Shown: positions 1 to 15,480, counted from the first letter of the stretch. The stretch: 64,000 nt of DNA from Pseudomonas syringae (GCF_000737245.1 NZ_JPQU01000030.1:1-64000); one strand, 5' to 3'. Notes: a model not told the origin generated them from the sequence alone. Numbers and translations are program-made.

Positions 1-33
1 CGCTCCCACAGGAGTGATCTCAGTATTGGCGCG

Positions 34-131
34 ACGACGTGGGACTGGCTTTAGCCGGGAAGAGGCCAGTACATCCACCCGATATTTATCGTTTTAAATG
101 CCGCCTTCCCGGCTAAACGGTCCCACGTCGT
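34..131. repeat. REPIN, ggctttagccggg-core type
   Basis: Two inverted arms run from acgacgtggga at 34 to tcccacgtcgt ending at 131, with gccggga / ttcccggc cores inside. The right arm has lost part of the core (ggctaaacgg instead of ggctaaagccgg). Bases 1-10 (cgctcccaca) are the tail of another REP that starts outside the window. Same family as 9704-9798 and 55642-55740. No gene is seen in 1-348 beyond these repeats and a possible promoter. Confidence 0.85.
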
Positions 132-243
132 CAAATTCGCTTGCGAGCAAACATAGAATCTCCCACAGACCTTGGGACACGCCCCACCTAAAGGGCCTCA
201 CACCGCAATAAACAACCCTGTTCAGGCAATCAACAGCAATGCT

Positions 244-274
244 TTGACAGCCAACCAATTCAACAGGTTAGAAT
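244..274 (+). promoter_or_regulatory. candidate sigma-70 promoter for nhaP2
   Basis: TTGACA at 244-249 and TAGAAT at 269-274, spaced 19 bases (slightly long). It lies about 75 bases upstream of the TTG start at 349, which fits that start and not a start further upstream. Prediction from sequence only. Confidence 0.35.
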
Positions 275-348
275 CCCTTGGCACGCTGACTGCATGGTCA
301 TTACGTACACCCCTCTTTTTATTCGTTTTTCTGTCTGGAGTACCGCCC

Positions 349-2091
349 TTGGATGCTACGACCATCAACAGCCTGTTCTTGATCGGCGCGTTGCTGGTGG
401 GTGCAAGCATTCTGGTCAGTTCGCTTTCGTCACGTCTGGGCATTCCGATTCTGGTGATCATCCTGGCCGTCGGCATGGTGGCGGGCGTGGACGGCGGCGG
501 GATCATTTTTGACAACTACGCCACCGCTTATCTGGTGGGCAACCTCGCGCTGGCCGTGATTCTGCTCGACGGCGGCCTGCGCACGCGGGTTTCAAGCTTC
601 CGGGTGGCACTGTGGCCAGCCTTATCGCTGGCCACCGTTGGCGTGCTTATTACCACGGGCCTGACTGGCATGGCCGCGGCCTGGCTGTTCAATCTGAATA
701 TCATTCAAGGCCTGCTGATCGGAGCAATTGTCGGCTCGACGGACGCCGCAGCAGTGTTCTCCCTGCTGGGCGGCAAAGGCCTGAACGAGCGGGTGACCGC
801 CAGCCTGGAAATCGAATCCGGCAGTAACGACCCAATGGCGGTGTTCCTCACCGTGACCCTGATCAACATGCTCGCCAGCGGCCAGACCTCTCTGGAATGG
901 AACCTGCTGGGCCATCTGATCCGCGAGTTCGGGATTGGCGGCATCATTGGCCTTGGCGGCGGCTGGATCATGCTGCAGTTGGTCAACCGCATCAATCTGG
1001 CCACCGGCCTGTACCCGATTCTCGTGATCGCCGGCGGTCTGGCGGTGTTTGCCCTGACCAACGCCATCCACGGTAGCGGTTTTCTGGCGGTTTACCTGTG
1101 CGGTCTGGTGATGGGCAACCGTCCAATCCGCAGCCGCCACGGTATTTTGCACATGCTCGATGGCATGGCCTGGCTGGCGCAGATCGGTATGTTTTTGGTG
1201 CTGGGCCTTTTGGTTACACCTCACGACCTGCTGCCGATTGCGATCCCGGCGCTGGGTCTGGCGCTGTGGATGATTCTCTTCGCCCGGCCGCTGTCGGTAC
1301 TGGTGGGGCTGCTGCCGTTCAAGGCATTCCATACCCGTGAAAAAGCTTTCATCGCCTGGGTTGGACTGCGCGGCGCTGTGCCGATCATTCTGGCGGTGTT
1401 CCCGCTGATGGCAAACCTGCCCAACGCGCAGCTTTATTTCAACCTGGCGTTCTTTATCGTATTGGTTTCGCTGCTGGTCCAGGGCACTAGCCTGCCGTGG
1501 GTCGCCAAGTTGCTCAAGGTCACGGTTCCGCCTGAGCCGGCACCGATCTCCCGAGCACCGCTGGAAGTGCATGTCACCAGTGAATGGGAGCTGTTTGTCT
1601 ATCGCCTGGGCGCCGAGAAATGGTGTATCGGTGCCGCACTGCGCGAACTGAAAATGCCCGCAGGGACGCGTATCGCTGCCTTGTTCCGTGGTCAGCAACT
1701 GCTCCACCCGTCGGGTAGTACCACGCTGGAAGTCGGTGACCTGCTGTGCGTGATAGGCCATGAACATGATCTTCCAGCACTGGGCAAACTGTTCAGCCAG
1801 GCGCCGCAACGGGGTCTGGATCTGCGCTTCTTTGGTGATTTCGTGCTGGAAGGCGACGCCCAGCTGGGTGCGGTGGCAGCGCTGTACGGACTCAAGCTGG
1901 ATGGCCAGAACGGCAACATTCCGCTGAGCCAGTTCATCGTGCAGAAAAATCGCGGCGCACCGGTTGTGGGTGACCAGATTGAATGGAATGGAACTATTTG
2001 GACAGTTGCGGTGATGGAGGGGAACAAGATTCTCAAAGTCGGCGTCAGATTCCCCGAAGGAAGTAGCCCAGGCCCTGGGTTGTTCCTCTAA
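349..2091 (+). CDS. nhaP2: K+/H+ antiporter NhaP2 (CvrA)
   Basis: Inner-membrane cation:proton antiporter of the CPA1 family that exports K+ (and Na+) for protons and protects against alkaline or osmotic stress. The protein is 580 residues from TTG 349, against 578 in E. coli. The start is chosen because the E. coli protein begins MDATTI, which here is encoded from the TTG, with GGAG at 337-340 eight bases before it; the reading frame stays open upstream to 172 but that stretch has no family similarity. About 12 membrane segments fill residues 5-390, with the conserved [20 protein letters not shown] and ESGSNDPMA motifs. The last ~190 residues form the cytosolic TrkA-C and CorC/HlyC-like regulatory part. 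Monocistronic; mscK follows 30 bases later and may be cotranscribed. Confidence 0.95.
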   Translation: MDATTINSLFLIGALLVGASILVSSLSSRLGIPILVIILAVGMVAGVDGGGIIFDNYATAYLVGNLALAVILLDGGLRTRVSSFRVALWPALSLATVGVLITTGLTGMAAAWLFNLNIIQGLLIGAIVGSTDAAAVFSLLGGKGLNERVTASLEIESGSNDPMAVFLTVTLINMLASGQTSLEWNLLGHLIREFGIGGIIGLGGGWIMLQLVNRINLATGLYPILVIAGGLAVFALTNAIHGSGFLAVYLCGLVMGNRPIRSRHGILHMLDGMAWLAQIGMFLVLGLLVTPHDLLPIAIPALGLALWMILFARPLSVLVGLLPFKAFHTREKAFIAWVGLRGAVPIILAVFPLMANLPNAQLYFNLAFFIVLVSLLVQGTSLPWVAKLLKVTVPPEPAPISRAPLEVHVTSEWELFVYRLGAEKWCIGAALRELKMPAGTRIAALFRGQQLLHPSGSTTLEVGDLLCVIGHEHDLPALGKLFSQAPQRGLDLRFFGDFVLEGDAQLGAVAALYGLKLDGQNGNIPLSQFIVQKNRGAPVVGDQIEWNGTIWTVAVMEGNKILKVGVRFPEGSSPGPGLFL

Positions 2092-2120
2092 ACTGCCCTT
2101 CTATTCGATCAGCTCGACCG

Positions 2121-8169
<6,049 letters not shown>

Positions 8170-8553
8170 TGTTACAACCTCCTGGAATAATCACTTAATA
8201 ACAGTGCAACACGCCAGAACACTCAGCACCGCACTGTTATCTGAATAATTAGATATCCATTACCTCAGCTTAAGCTCAACCACCTAAGCATGAGTGGCGT
8301 AGCTCAGCTTCATTCGATATACCTATATAAATTTTGTTTTGTCTTCCATTGAAACCTGAAAAAAATATAACCAACCACAAAATCACCCACAACTATCCGA
8401 AGGGATAGAATTCAGGTTTCACCCAGCATTTCCGGGCAAATCACGACCTCAAATAAATTCATTTTCAGAAACATCGTTTTCAGTTGTAAGAAGCGCCCTA
8501 CAAGAACATCAATTTCTACAGAACTAAATATATATCTATCTAACACCACTACC
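8170..8553. other. AT-rich gene-free stretch
   Basis: Upstream region of the hypothetical gene at 7108-8169. It is clearly AT-richer than its surroundings, with several TATA-like tracts (for example around 8320-8345 and 8525-8545). No convincing ORF or RNA was seen; it probably holds the promoter of the minus-strand gene. Confidence 0.5.
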
Positions 8554-8648
8554 CCCTGTAGGAGCGCGCTTGCCCGCGATGGCGTTGGATCAGGCACTGA
8601 TTTTTCAACTGAACCACCGCTATCGCGGGCAAGCGCGCTCCTACAGGG
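8554..8648. repeat. REPIN, gcttgcccgcga-core type
   Basis: ccctgtaggagcgcgcttg at the left and its inverse complement ending ctacaggg at 8648. Same sub-type as 16236, 57319, 60880 and 63797. Confidence 0.9.
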
Positions 8649-8792
8649 TCTATATTCGCTGCAAGACAGCGCTGCGCCAGGTTTACTAAGGGATGTATTA
8701 CAAAACGCCGTTCAATTAGGGTTATGAAAGTGGTGAACAGCCAACATCCGTTGCGCAGTACAATCCCCCCAACTCACTTCACTGGAGGCCTC

Positions 8793-9227
8793 ATGAGCGA
8801 AGCCATGCTGATTCCCTGCCCGCACTGCAACGGGCTTAACCGAATTCCAGCCGAGCGGCTGGGTGATCAGCCCAAATGTGGGCGCTGCAAGCAGCCGGTC
8901 TTGCTGAGCAAGCCGTTCGAATTGGGCCAAGGTGATTACGCCAGTCAGATCAAGGGCGATCTGCCGTTGCTGGTGGATGTCTGGGCTGAATGGTGTGGGC
9001 CGTGCAAATCTTTTGCGCCGGTGTTCGAACAGGCCGCCGCACAGTTGGCCGGGCGCTGTCGGCTCGCCAAACTGGACAGCGAAGCCAATCAGCAGCTGTC
9101 GGGCCAGTTGGGTATTCGCTCAATCCCGAGCCTGATCCTGTTCCGGGACGGCAAGGAAGTCGCCCGCCAGAGTGGCGCGTTCCCGCTGCAACAGCTGCTG
9201 GCGTGGCTGAAAAGTCAGGGGATATAG
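8793..9227 (+). CDS. trxC: thioredoxin TrxC (thioredoxin 2)
   Basis: Cytosolic disulfide reductase that takes electrons from thioredoxin reductase, with an N-terminal zinc module typical of Trx2. Translation from ATG 8793 gives 144 residues, preceded by ACTGGAGG; the frame is open further upstream to 8724 without support. Residues 7-36 hold the zinc ligands CPHC and CGRC; the catalytic motif WCGPCK is near residues 67-72; SIPSLILF is the cis-proline loop. In other bacteria this form is linked to oxidative stress. It stands alone between a REPIN and the PAAR gene. Confidence 0.95.
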   Translation: MSEAMLIPCPHCNGLNRIPAERLGDQPKCGRCKQPVLLSKPFELGQGDYASQIKGDLPLLVDVWAEWCGPCKSFAPVFEQAAAQLAGRCRLAKLDSEANQQLSGQLGIRSIPSLILFRDGKEVARQSGAFPLQQLLAWLKSQGI

Positions 9228-9245
9228 CTCTTTAGACTTTTACTG

Positions 9246-9259
9246 TAGGACATGTCCTA
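9246..9259. promoter_or_regulatory. 14-base perfect palindrome
   Basis: TAGGACATGTCCTA lies 18 bases after the trxC stop and 79 before the PAAR start. It could be an operator for the PAAR gene; it lacks a T-run and so is not a normal terminator. Confidence 0.35.
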
Positions 9260-9338
9260 TTCAGCACTTGGGGCGCCACACCCGGGCCTTATCCCCCTAC
9301 GCTGTGCTTTCCGATGAGCATCAAGGGAAGTACAAGTC

Positions 9339-9701
9339 ATGGCATACGCAGTCAGGGAAGGCGATCCGACCAGCACCGGCGGTTTTGTGATATCTGCCTC
9401 GGGCACTCAGCTGATTGAAGAGCGCAGACTCGCGCGGATGGGCGACCCCGTGTGGTGCCCCGCCTGTGAAAAGGTCGGTTACATCGCCCAGGGCAACCCG
9501 ACCTTTATTGACGAATATGTTGCCGTTGCGACCCATGGCCATGAGGTGCAGTGCGACTGCGACCGTGGGACTCACACCTTGATCGCCAGCCAACAAAGCC
9601 ATGCGGCTGATATGGATGCGGCTATTGAAATTCCGCCAGATATGGCGACTGAGGCAAAGTTGAGAGCTGAGAAAATGACTCAGGCTCGCAAGGCTGGTTA
9701 G
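9339..9701 (+). CDS. PAAR-domain protein
   Basis: PAAR proteins form the sharp tip placed on the VgrG spike of the type VI secretion system, and often carry or recruit effectors. This 120-residue protein starts MAYAVREGDPTSTGGFV, the usual PAAR opening (GDPTSTGG), and continues through the characteristic repeats with a CPAC pair and CDCD. After the domain (about 95 residues) there is only a short charged helix, so it has no effector domain of its own. No vgrG, adaptor or effector gene lies beside it: trxC is upstream and a REPIN and parA are downstream. It is therefore an orphan that would work with T6SS parts encoded elsewhere. Confidence 0.85.
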   Translation: MAYAVREGDPTSTGGFVISASGTQLIEERRLARMGDPVWCPACEKVGYIAQGNPTFIDEYVAVATHGHEVQCDCDRGTHTLIASQQSHAADMDAAIEIPPDMATEAKLRAEKMTQARKAG

Positions 9702-9703
9702 CC

Positions 9704-9798
9704 GACGTGGGACCGGCTTTAGCCGGGAAAGCGGCATTTCTGACGATCCATTATCAGTGACCGCTCAGGCCTCTCCCCGGCTGAAGCGGGTCCCACGA
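9704..9798. repeat. REPIN, ggctttagccggg-core type
   Basis: gacgtgggaccggctttagc at the left and ccggctgaagcgggtcccac at the right. It fills the gap between the PAAR gene and the parA 3' end. Confidence 0.85.
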
Positions 9799-9864
9799 CA
9801 TCTCGCCAATATCGAGATTACACCTGTGCTGCGAATCCAGGCCCAGCGCAGCGGTTCAATCAAC

Positions 9865-10644
9865 TCAAACCTGCGCATTGGTTTCCAGCATATGGTGCAG
9901 TTCAACAAACTGCTGAGTCAGCTTGTGTCGCGGCTCCAGGTAGATCAGCGGCATGCAGGCCTGGTGGGACTCGCGCATTTTTACCGAAGCATTCAGGTAA
10001 ACCGGCAGTACCGGCAAACCCTCGGCGATCAATTCGTCGAGGATCTGCTGAGGCAGGCTCGCCCGCGGCTGAAACTGATTGACGATGATGCCTTCGACTT
10101 CCAGCTTCTCATTGTGATCTTCCTTGAGCTCTTCGACTTCCTTGATCAGACCATACAGCGCCTGCCGGGAAAAACTGTCGCAGTCAAAGGGAATAAGCAC
10201 ACGATCTGCCGCGATCAACGCCGAAACCGCATAGAAATTCAGGGCCGGAGGCGTATCGAGATAAATCCGCTCGTAGTCGCCATCCAGTTCATCCAGCAAC
10301 TTCCTGAGCTTGTTGATCTTGTGCTTGGCCTCAAGCTTGGGCTGCAGGTCGGCCAACTCGGCAGTGGCGGTCACCACGTGAAGGTTGTCGAACGGAGTCT
10401 CATAAATGTCGACCTGGTTTTTCTTGGAAAACGGACCGGACGACAGGGTCTGCTTGAAAAAATCGGCGATACCCATGGGGATGTCATCGCCGGTCAGCCC
10501 CGTGAGGTAATGGGTCGAATTCGCCTGAGCATCGAGGTCGACCAACAGCGTCCGATACCCTTCATGGGCACTGACCGCTGCCAGATTGCAGGCAATGCTG
10601 GATTTCCCCACACCGCCCTTCTGATTGAATACCACCCGACGCAT
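9865..10644 (-). CDS. ParA-family ATPase, orphan
   Basis: Deviant Walker-type ATPase of the ParA/MinD/Soj family, 259 residues, usually used to position DNA or protein cargo along the nucleoid. Residues 7-17 carry the deviant Walker [20 protein letters not shown] is A', and [10 protein letters not shown] is Walker B. It begins [11 protein letters not shown] with no N-terminal DNA-binding extension, so it is of the short Soj type. No parB or parS-like site lies next to it; the neighbour on one side is the PAAR gene and on the other, divergently, the aryl polyene operon. The cargo is unknown. AAGGAGGT precedes the ATG at 10644. Confidence 0.9.
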   Translation of the reverse strand: MRRVVFNQKGGVGKSSIACNLAAVSAHEGYRTLLVDLDAQANSTHYLTGLTGDDIPMGIADFFKQTLSSGPFSKKNQVDIYETPFDNLHVVTATAELADLQPKLEAKHKINKLRKLLDELDGDYERIYLDTPPALNFYAVSALIAADRVLIPFDCDSFSRQALYGLIKEVEELKEDHNEKLEVEGIIVNQFQPRASLPQQILDELIAEGLPVLPVYLNASVKMRESHQACMPLIYLEPRHKLTQQFVELHHMLETNAQV

Positions 10645-10821
10645 GTAATGACCTCCTTGGTGCCTGAAAACAGTTGGTTAAAAAACATAGAGGCTCTGGA
10701 GTCTATGCAAAGCACATGACAAGGGCGAGTGCTTACCTGTTCAGGTGGGGCATTCCGAGCGCAATAGGTAACAATTCCGACCAAAGAGGCAGTATCCACG
10801 GACATTTTTCTTTTTTACAAA

Positions 10822-10850
10822 TTGCTACTATTCACCCTCACCGGGATAAT
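10822..10850 (+). promoter_or_regulatory. candidate sigma-70 promoter of the aryl polyene operon
   Basis: TTGCTA at 10822-10827 and GATAAT at 10845-10850 with the ideal 17-base spacing. It lies about 90 bases upstream of the first gene and faces away from parA. Confidence 0.5.
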
Positions 10851-10939
10851 GCCCGACACCTGATGAAACACGGATGATGGCTCGCAATATCACCGAGATG
10901 TCGTAATAGCAGTAGCCCGCAGGGGCGGGAAGTTAACTC

Positions 10940-11659
10940 TTGATCACGTTCAACATCGCACAATGGCGCGCCTGGGCTCCCGGTCTGACGAACGTCGAAG
11001 ATTGGCAGCATTGGAGCCAGCATCCGACTCCTGTGCAGAACAGCGATGAGGCGCCGGACGTGTCGTTCCTGCCGGCCATGCAGCGCCGTCGTCTCGGACG
11101 CCTGGCACGCATGGCCTTTGCGGTGGGCTGGCCACTGGCTGAAGGTCATGCACGGCTGCCGCTGGTCTTCGTCTCGCGCCACGGAGAAACACCGCGCACC
11201 TTTGAAATCCTCTGCGACGTGGCCGCCAACGAGCCCCTTTCACCAACCCAGTTCAGCCTCTCGGTGCATAACGCCGTGATCGGCCTGTGGTCGATCCTGC
11301 GCGGTGAAACCAGCGAAATGACTGCACTGGCAGCCGCCGGTGACGGCCTTGAGCATGGCGTGTTCGAAGCCGCCGCGCTGCTCGCCGAGGGCGCGCCTGC
11401 GGTGCTGGTGATCGTGACCGAAGAGCAACCGCCACAAGCCTACTGCGACTGGATTGACGACGTTCCATTCCCGTACGCCGTGGGCCTGCTGCTGACACCC
11501 GGTACGGATTGGCAGCTGTCATTGAAACCTGGCGGCGAAACCTTGGCCCGCGCCCAATGGCCACATGCCCTGAACTTGCTGCGAATATTGAACACCGCCC
11601 AGAGCGCCTGCGAACACCCTTGGAAAAACCGGTTATGGAATTGGCAACGCAGTCCTTGA
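10940..11659 (+). CDS. ketosynthase-like chain-length factor of aryl polyene synthesis
   Basis: First gene of the aryl polyene operon. The 239-residue protein matches the short 'beta-ketoacyl synthase-like N-terminal' family: it begins MITFNIAQWRAWAPGL and has SVHNAVIGLWSI, the pattern of the KS N-terminal half, but lacks the nucleophile Cys and the two catalytic His of active ketosynthases. By analogy with the E. coli ApeC role, it would pair with an active ketosynthase (25897-27093) and set chain length; this is inference. Start is TTG 10940 with GGGAAG upstream. Its 3' end overlaps the next gene by 25 bases, a sign of translational coupling. Confidence 0.8.
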   Translation: MITFNIAQWRAWAPGLTNVEDWQHWSQHPTPVQNSDEAPDVSFLPAMQRRRLGRLARMAFAVGWPLAEGHARLPLVFVSRHGETPRTFEILCDVAANEPLSPTQFSLSVHNAVIGLWSILRGETSEMTALAAAGDGLEHGVFEAAALLAEGAPAVLVIVTEEQPPQAYCDWIDDVPFPYAVGLLLTPGTDWQLSLKPGGETLARAQWPHALNLLRILNTAQSACEHPWKNRLWNWQRSP

Positions 11660-12441
11660 ACAAAAGGCGCGACGCCTACTACTGGCGTCTACTGGCCACC
11701 GCAATGTGTTTTGCCCTGTTCGGGCTGGGTGGGTTGTGCCTGCGTTTGTTCTACTTTCCGTTGCTGCGCTGCCTGCCCGGGAATGCGACTCACAAACGCG
11801 ATCAGGCCCGACGCACCATCAGCCGTCTGTTCTGGTTTTTCATCCAGTGCATGGCACGCAGCGGCGTCCTGACTTACAAGATCGAGGGTGCCGAGCGGCT
11901 GGGACGGCCCGGACAGATGATCATCGCCAACCACCCATCGCTGATCGACGTGGTGTTTCTGATCGGGCTGGTGCGCGACGCCAATTGCGTGGTCAAGCAC
12001 AGCCTCTGGCAGAACCCGTTCACCTGTGGCCCGGTGCGCTCCACCGCCTACATCAGCAACGACGGCAGCGCCGAGATGCTCGACATGGCCGCCGACGCCC
12101 TGCGTGAAGGCCAGACCCTGATCGTCTTCCCCGAAGGCACCCGCACCCAACCCGGTTGCGCCCCGCAATTGCATCGTGGTGCGGCTGCGATTGCATTGCG
12201 TGGTGCCTCGGTGATCACGCCGGTCGTCATCCAAGTCAGCCCGACAACACTGACCAAGGCCGAGCCCTGGTATCGCATCCCGTTCAAGCGCGTGCACTTC
12301 AGTTTGCGTGTCGGTGCCGATATAGATCCATACACCTTTGCTGAGCTTGGGCCGGCGCCCATTGCGTCGCGCAAGCTCAACGATCACCTGCACCACTATT
12401 TCATCAGGGAGCTCGCCTTAGATGAGCGATCTACACAGTGA
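11635..12441 (+). CDS. 1-acyl-glycerol-3-phosphate-type acyltransferase
   Basis: PlsC-family acyltransferase of 268 residues, bound to the inner membrane by an N-terminal hydrophobic segment (about 17-45). Catalytic motif NHPSLIDVVF (HX4D) and FPEGTRTQPG are present. In aryl polyene clusters this gene is thought to help attach the polyene to a lipid anchor. ATG 11635 is used because the membrane segment and HX4D spacing then match the family; the frame is open further upstream but that would overlap the previous gene by more than 100 bases. It overlaps the following ACP gene by 20 bases. Confidence 0.88.
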   Translation: MELATQSLNKRRDAYYWRLLATAMCFALFGLGGLCLRLFYFPLLRCLPGNATHKRDQARRTISRLFWFFIQCMARSGVLTYKIEGAERLGRPGQMIIANHPSLIDVVFLIGLVRDANCVVKHSLWQNPFTCGPVRSTAYISNDGSAEMLDMAADALREGQTLIVFPEGTRTQPGCAPQLHRGAAAIALRGASVITPVVIQVSPTTLTKAEPWYRIPFKRVHFSLRVGADIDPYTFAELGPAPIASRKLNDHLHHYFIRELALDERSTQ

Positions 12442-12682
12442 CATCAAACAGCTGATCATCGACGCCCTGGGCCTCGAAGACATCAGCACCCATGACATCG
12501 GCAACGATCAGATCCTGTTCGGCGAAGGCCTTGGCCTGGATTCGGTCGACGCCCTGGAACTGGGTCTGGCCATCCAGAAACGTTATGGCATCAAGATCGA
12601 CGCCGACGCCAAGGACACCCGCAATCATTTCACCAGCGTAGACAGCCTTGCGGCCTTCGTCAGCGCTCGGCAAGCGGCCTGA
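12422..12682 (+). CDS. acyl carrier protein 1 (aryl polyene)
   Basis: 86-residue acyl carrier protein. The phosphopantetheine site is the Ser of GLGLDSVDALEL (near residue 40). Such proteins carry the growing chain as a thioester; this is the ApeE/ApeF class. It overlaps the acyltransferase gene by 20 bases and is followed 9 bases later by a second ACP. Confidence 0.92.
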   Translation: MSDLHSDIKQLIIDALGLEDISTHDIGNDQILFGEGLGLDSVDALELGLAIQKRYGIKIDADAKDTRNHFTSVDSLAAFVSARQAA

Positions 12683-12691
12683 GGACTGGAC

Positions 12692-12946
12692 ATGCAAACC
12701 CGTGAAGACATCTTCGAAACCCTGCGCCTGGCGCTGGTTGAGTTGTTCGAACTTGAACCTGAACGAGTCACTCTGCAGGCCAACCTTTATCAGGACCTGG
12801 AAATTGACAGCATCGATGCGGTAGACCTGATCGACCACATCAAACGCAAAACCGGCAAGAAGATCGCCGCCGAAGAGTTCAAATCGGTACGCACCGTCAA
12901 TGATGTCGTCGAGGCGGTATACCGTCTGGTCAACACCGCCGCATGA
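12692..12946 (+). CDS. acyl carrier protein 2 (aryl polyene)
   Basis: 84-residue acyl carrier protein with the site LEIDSIDAVDLIDHI (Ser near residue 36). Two different ACPs in series are typical of aryl polyene clusters, one probably for starter loading and one for elongation. Its stop overlaps the start of the next gene by four bases (ATGA). Confidence 0.92.
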   Translation: MQTREDIFETLRLALVELFELEPERVTLQANLYQDLEIDSIDAVDLIDHIKRKTGKKIAAEEFKSVRTVNDVVEAVYRLVNTAA

Positions 12947-13488
12947 AGCGGCTGATTGGCCTGAGTCTGTTGCTAGCCGGCGTGCTGTACCCGTTCGCGG
13001 TGTATTACGGCAGCGGCCACTTTGCACCCTGGCAGTTCGCATTGCTTTTGGGGGCTTTATGGCTGGGACGTGCGGTGACCGCCGCGAAGCGCCCTGGCAC
13101 ATTGACCACGGCCTTGATTGCTCTGGGTTTCTGCGTGCTTTTGGGGCTGTTCGACAGTCCAGAGCTTCTGCGCTGGTACCCGGTACTGATCAGCGCCTCG
13201 ATGCTCAGCCTGTTTGGCTTGAGCCTGATCTATGGTCCGCCCATCGTCGAACGCCTGGCCCGCATCCGCGAGCCGGTTCTGCCTGAGGTCGCGATTCGCT
13301 ATACCCGGCAGGTCACCAAGGTCTGGTGCTGCTTCTTCCTGGCCAACGGATTCATGGCCGCAGCCCTGACACTTTGGGCTCCGCTCACTTGGTGGGCGCT
13401 GTATACCGGGCTGATTTCTTACGGATTGATGGGCCTGCTGTTTGCAGGCGAATGGCTGGTCCGCCGCCGAGTCAGAGGCGCGGCATGA
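12943..13488 (+). CDS. predicted membrane protein of aryl polyene cluster (COG4648 type)
   Basis: 181-residue integral membrane protein with about five to six hydrophobic helices and a charged C-terminus (VRRRVRGAA). It corresponds to the COG4648 membrane protein found between the ACPs and the acyl-CoA ligase in aryl polyene clusters (ApeG position). Biochemical role not established. Confidence 0.8.
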   Translation: MKRLIGLSLLLAGVLYPFAVYYGSGHFAPWQFALLLGALWLGRAVTAAKRPGTLTTALIALGFCVLLGLFDSPELLRWYPVLISASMLSLFGLSLIYGPPIVERLARIREPVLPEVAIRYTRQVTKVWCCFFLANGFMAAALTLWAPLTWWALYTGLISYGLMGLLFAGEWLVRRRVRGAA

Positions 13489-13489
13489 A

Positions 13490-15193
13490 ATGGAATGCAT
13501 GAACCAGATGGTTGTTGACTGGATTGACCCTGAGCGTTTGTTGCTCAACCTGCAGCCAGGCCGCGCGCTGACCCAGGCACCCGAGCTCAACCATGAGCAA
13601 TTCTGCACCCAGGCCCTGAGCATCGCGGCCGGACTGCAGACGCGCGGGATCAAGCGCCTGGCCTTGCACCTCGAAGATGCGGGCGAGCTGGCGGTTGCCC
13701 TGTTTGCTGCGTGGCGAGCGGGCGTCAGCGTTCTCCTGCCCGCCGACTTGCAAGCCCAGACCCGCGAGCGCTGGTCCGGACATGTGGACTGGTGGCTGAC
13801 CGACCAGCCGGACGACGGCAAGCTGCACGAGCTGCTCGCCGATCCACTGCCGCCAGCCCTGCTGGATCTGGACGCATGCAGCCTGAGCCTGTGTACCTCC
13901 GGCTCCAGCGGTGAACCCAAGCTGATCGAAAAACGTCTGCGTCAGCTGGCCAACGAAGTCCAGGCCCTGGAAGACCTTTGGGGCCAGGAACTGGGGGCAG
14001 CCTGCATCATTGGCAGCGTCGCGACGCAGCATATCTATGGCCTGTTGTTCCGCGTGTTGTGGCCCCTGAGTGCCGGACGCAGCTTCGTGCGTAGACAACT
14101 GCCTTTCCCGGAAGACCTGCAACGTGCCAGCCGCGAACATCCGGCCTTCGCTTGGGTTGCCAGCCCGGCACTGCTCAAGCGCATGGGCGACAACCTCGAC
14201 TGGCCCTACCTGAGCCAGGTTCGGCGGGTATTCTCATCTGGCGGCGCATTGCCGACTGAGGCAGCCAGCACTCTCCAGCAAAGACTGGGGCAATGGCCCA
14301 CCGAAATTCTCGGCAGCTCCGAGACCGGCGGGATCGCCTGGCGTCAGGGTGAGAACCTCTGGCAAGCCTTCGCAGGCGTTGAACTGGGGCAGGACGCCGA
14401 CGGAGCGCTGCGGATCAGTTCGCCTTACATGCCAGCCGGCCACATCGAACAGACTGCCGACGCCATCCGTATGAGTGCTGACGGCCGCTTCGAGCTGCTC
14501 GGCAGGCTGGACCGGGTGGTGAAACTGGAAGAAAAACGCATTTCCCTGCCGCTGCTGGAGCAAGCACTGGCGGCGCATGAATGGGTCAGCGAAGCGCGTC
14601 TCGGGGTGGTGCAGGAAAACCGCGCCTCACTGGGTGCGCTGCTGGTGCTCAGCGACAGCGGCCTGCATGCCTTGCGCAATCAGGGCCGACGCACGCTGAC
14701 CGAGACCTTGCGCAAGCACCTGAGCGGCCACTGTGAAGCCATCGCCCTGCCACGTCGCTGGCGCATAGTGCGGCAGTTACCACTCAACGCTCAGGGCAAG
14801 CTGCCACAAGCCGATGTGCAGGCACTGCTGCTCAACCCTCGCGGGCAAGAGCCGGAAGTGCTCGGGCAACAACACATTGACGGGGAGTGGCATCTGGAGC
14901 TGAGCGTGCCACCTGATCTGGCGTACTTCAGCGGCCATTTTCCGAAAGTCCCGGTATTGCCAGGCGTGGTTCAGGTCGACTGGGCATTGGCAATCGGCAA
15001 GCGTCTGTTGGCGCTACCGGTCAAATTTGCCGGTATGGAAGTCATCAAGTTCCAGCAACTGGTACGCCCCGGCGACCGGATCAGCCTGAGCCTGCGTTTC
15101 GACGCCGAACGCGGCAAGCTGTACTTCGCCTTCCGCAACGGCAACGCGCCCTGCTCCAGTGGCCGGATATTGCTGGAGGTGGCTGGTGATTGA
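13490..15193 (+). CDS. aryl-ACP/CoA ligase fused to a hotdog dehydratase
   Basis: Two enzymes in one 567-residue chain. Residues 1 to about 450 are an ANL-superfamily ligase with the P-loop [12 protein letters not shown], the A5 motif [11 protein letters not shown] and the hinge [14 protein letters not shown]; it would activate the aromatic starter acid with ATP and load an ACP. Residues of about 455-567 are a hotdog fold with [15 protein letters not shown], matching FabA/FabZ-like dehydratases of the ApeI class. In E. coli these are separate proteins (ApeH, ApeI). Start taken as ATG 13490 behind AGAGG at 13474; in-frame ATGs at 13499 and 13508 are possible. It begins two bases after the previous stop. 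Confidence 0.88.
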   Translation: MECMNQMVVDWIDPERLLLNLQPGRALTQAPELNHEQFCTQALSIAAGLQTRGIKRLALHLEDAGELAVALFAAWRAGVSVLLPADLQAQTRERWSGHVDWWLTDQPDDGKLHELLADPLPPALLDLDACSLSLCTSGSSGEPKLIEKRLRQLANEVQALEDLWGQELGAACIIGSVATQHIYGLLFRVLWPLSAGRSFVRRQLPFPEDLQRASREHPAFAWVASPALLKRMGDNLDWPYLSQVRRVFSSGGALPTEAASTLQQRLGQWPTEILGSSETGGIAWRQGENLWQAFAGVELGQDADGALRISSPYMPAGHIEQTADAIRMSADGRFELLGRLDRVVKLEEKRISLPLLEQALAAHEWVSEARLGVVQENRASLGALLVLSDSGLHALRNQGRRTLTETLRKHLSGHCEAIALPRRWRIVRQLPLNAQGKLPQADVQALLLNPRGQEPEVLGQQHIDGEWHLELSVPPDLAYFSGHFPKVPVLPGVVQVDWALAIGKRLLALPVKFAGMEVIKFQQLVRPGDRISLSLRFDAERGKLYFAFRNGNAPCSSGRILLEVAGD

Positions 15194-15212
15194 TCTCAAG
15201 CACAGCGCAGTA

Positions 15213-15307
15213 CCTGTAGGAGCGAGCTTGCTCGCGATAGGGCCGGGACAGGCTGAACTTCTCTGCAGGCAGAAACGCCGCCATCGCGAGCAAGCTCGCT
15301 CCTACAG
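15213..15307. repeat. REPIN, gcttgctcgcga-core type
   Basis: cctgtaggagcgagcttg to the inverse complement ending cctacag. Lies inside the aryl polyene operon after the ligase-dehydratase gene. Confidence 0.9.
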
Positions 15308-15349
15308 AAGTCAGGTGTGCCACGCGGCCATCTTTCATATGAGCAACCT

Positions 15350-15438
15350 TGTGGGAGCGAATTCATTCGCGAAAGCGGTGTGTCAGGCGCAGCTGCTTTT
15401 CAAGTCGATCCCCTTCGCGAATGAATTCGCTCCCACAC
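15350..15438. repeat. REPIN, attcattcgcgaa-core type
   Basis: tgtgggagcgaattcattcg at the left and cgaatgaattcgctcccaca at the right. A third REP sub-type, immediately after the previous one. A degenerate relative is at 63549-63597. Confidence 0.88.
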
Positions 15439-15480
15439 CGGTTTCACCACTGTCAATGATCTGCAAACAGGGCTCCTGCC

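Noticed and set aside
622..1809. 395-codon open frame opposite nhaP2
   Set aside because: Antisense shadow; Gln/His/Arg-rich translation with no family pattern.
8412..8597. 61-codon minus-strand frame upstream of trxC
   Set aside because: Its first codons are REPIN sequence and there is no ribosome site.
9757..10719. 320-codon open frame opposite parA
   Set aside because: Starts inside a REPIN and is antisense to a clear ParA ATPase.
15350..15438. CRISPR-like direct repeats
   Set aside because: Repeats here and elsewhere are paired inverted arms (REPINs) without regular unique spacers or cas genes.
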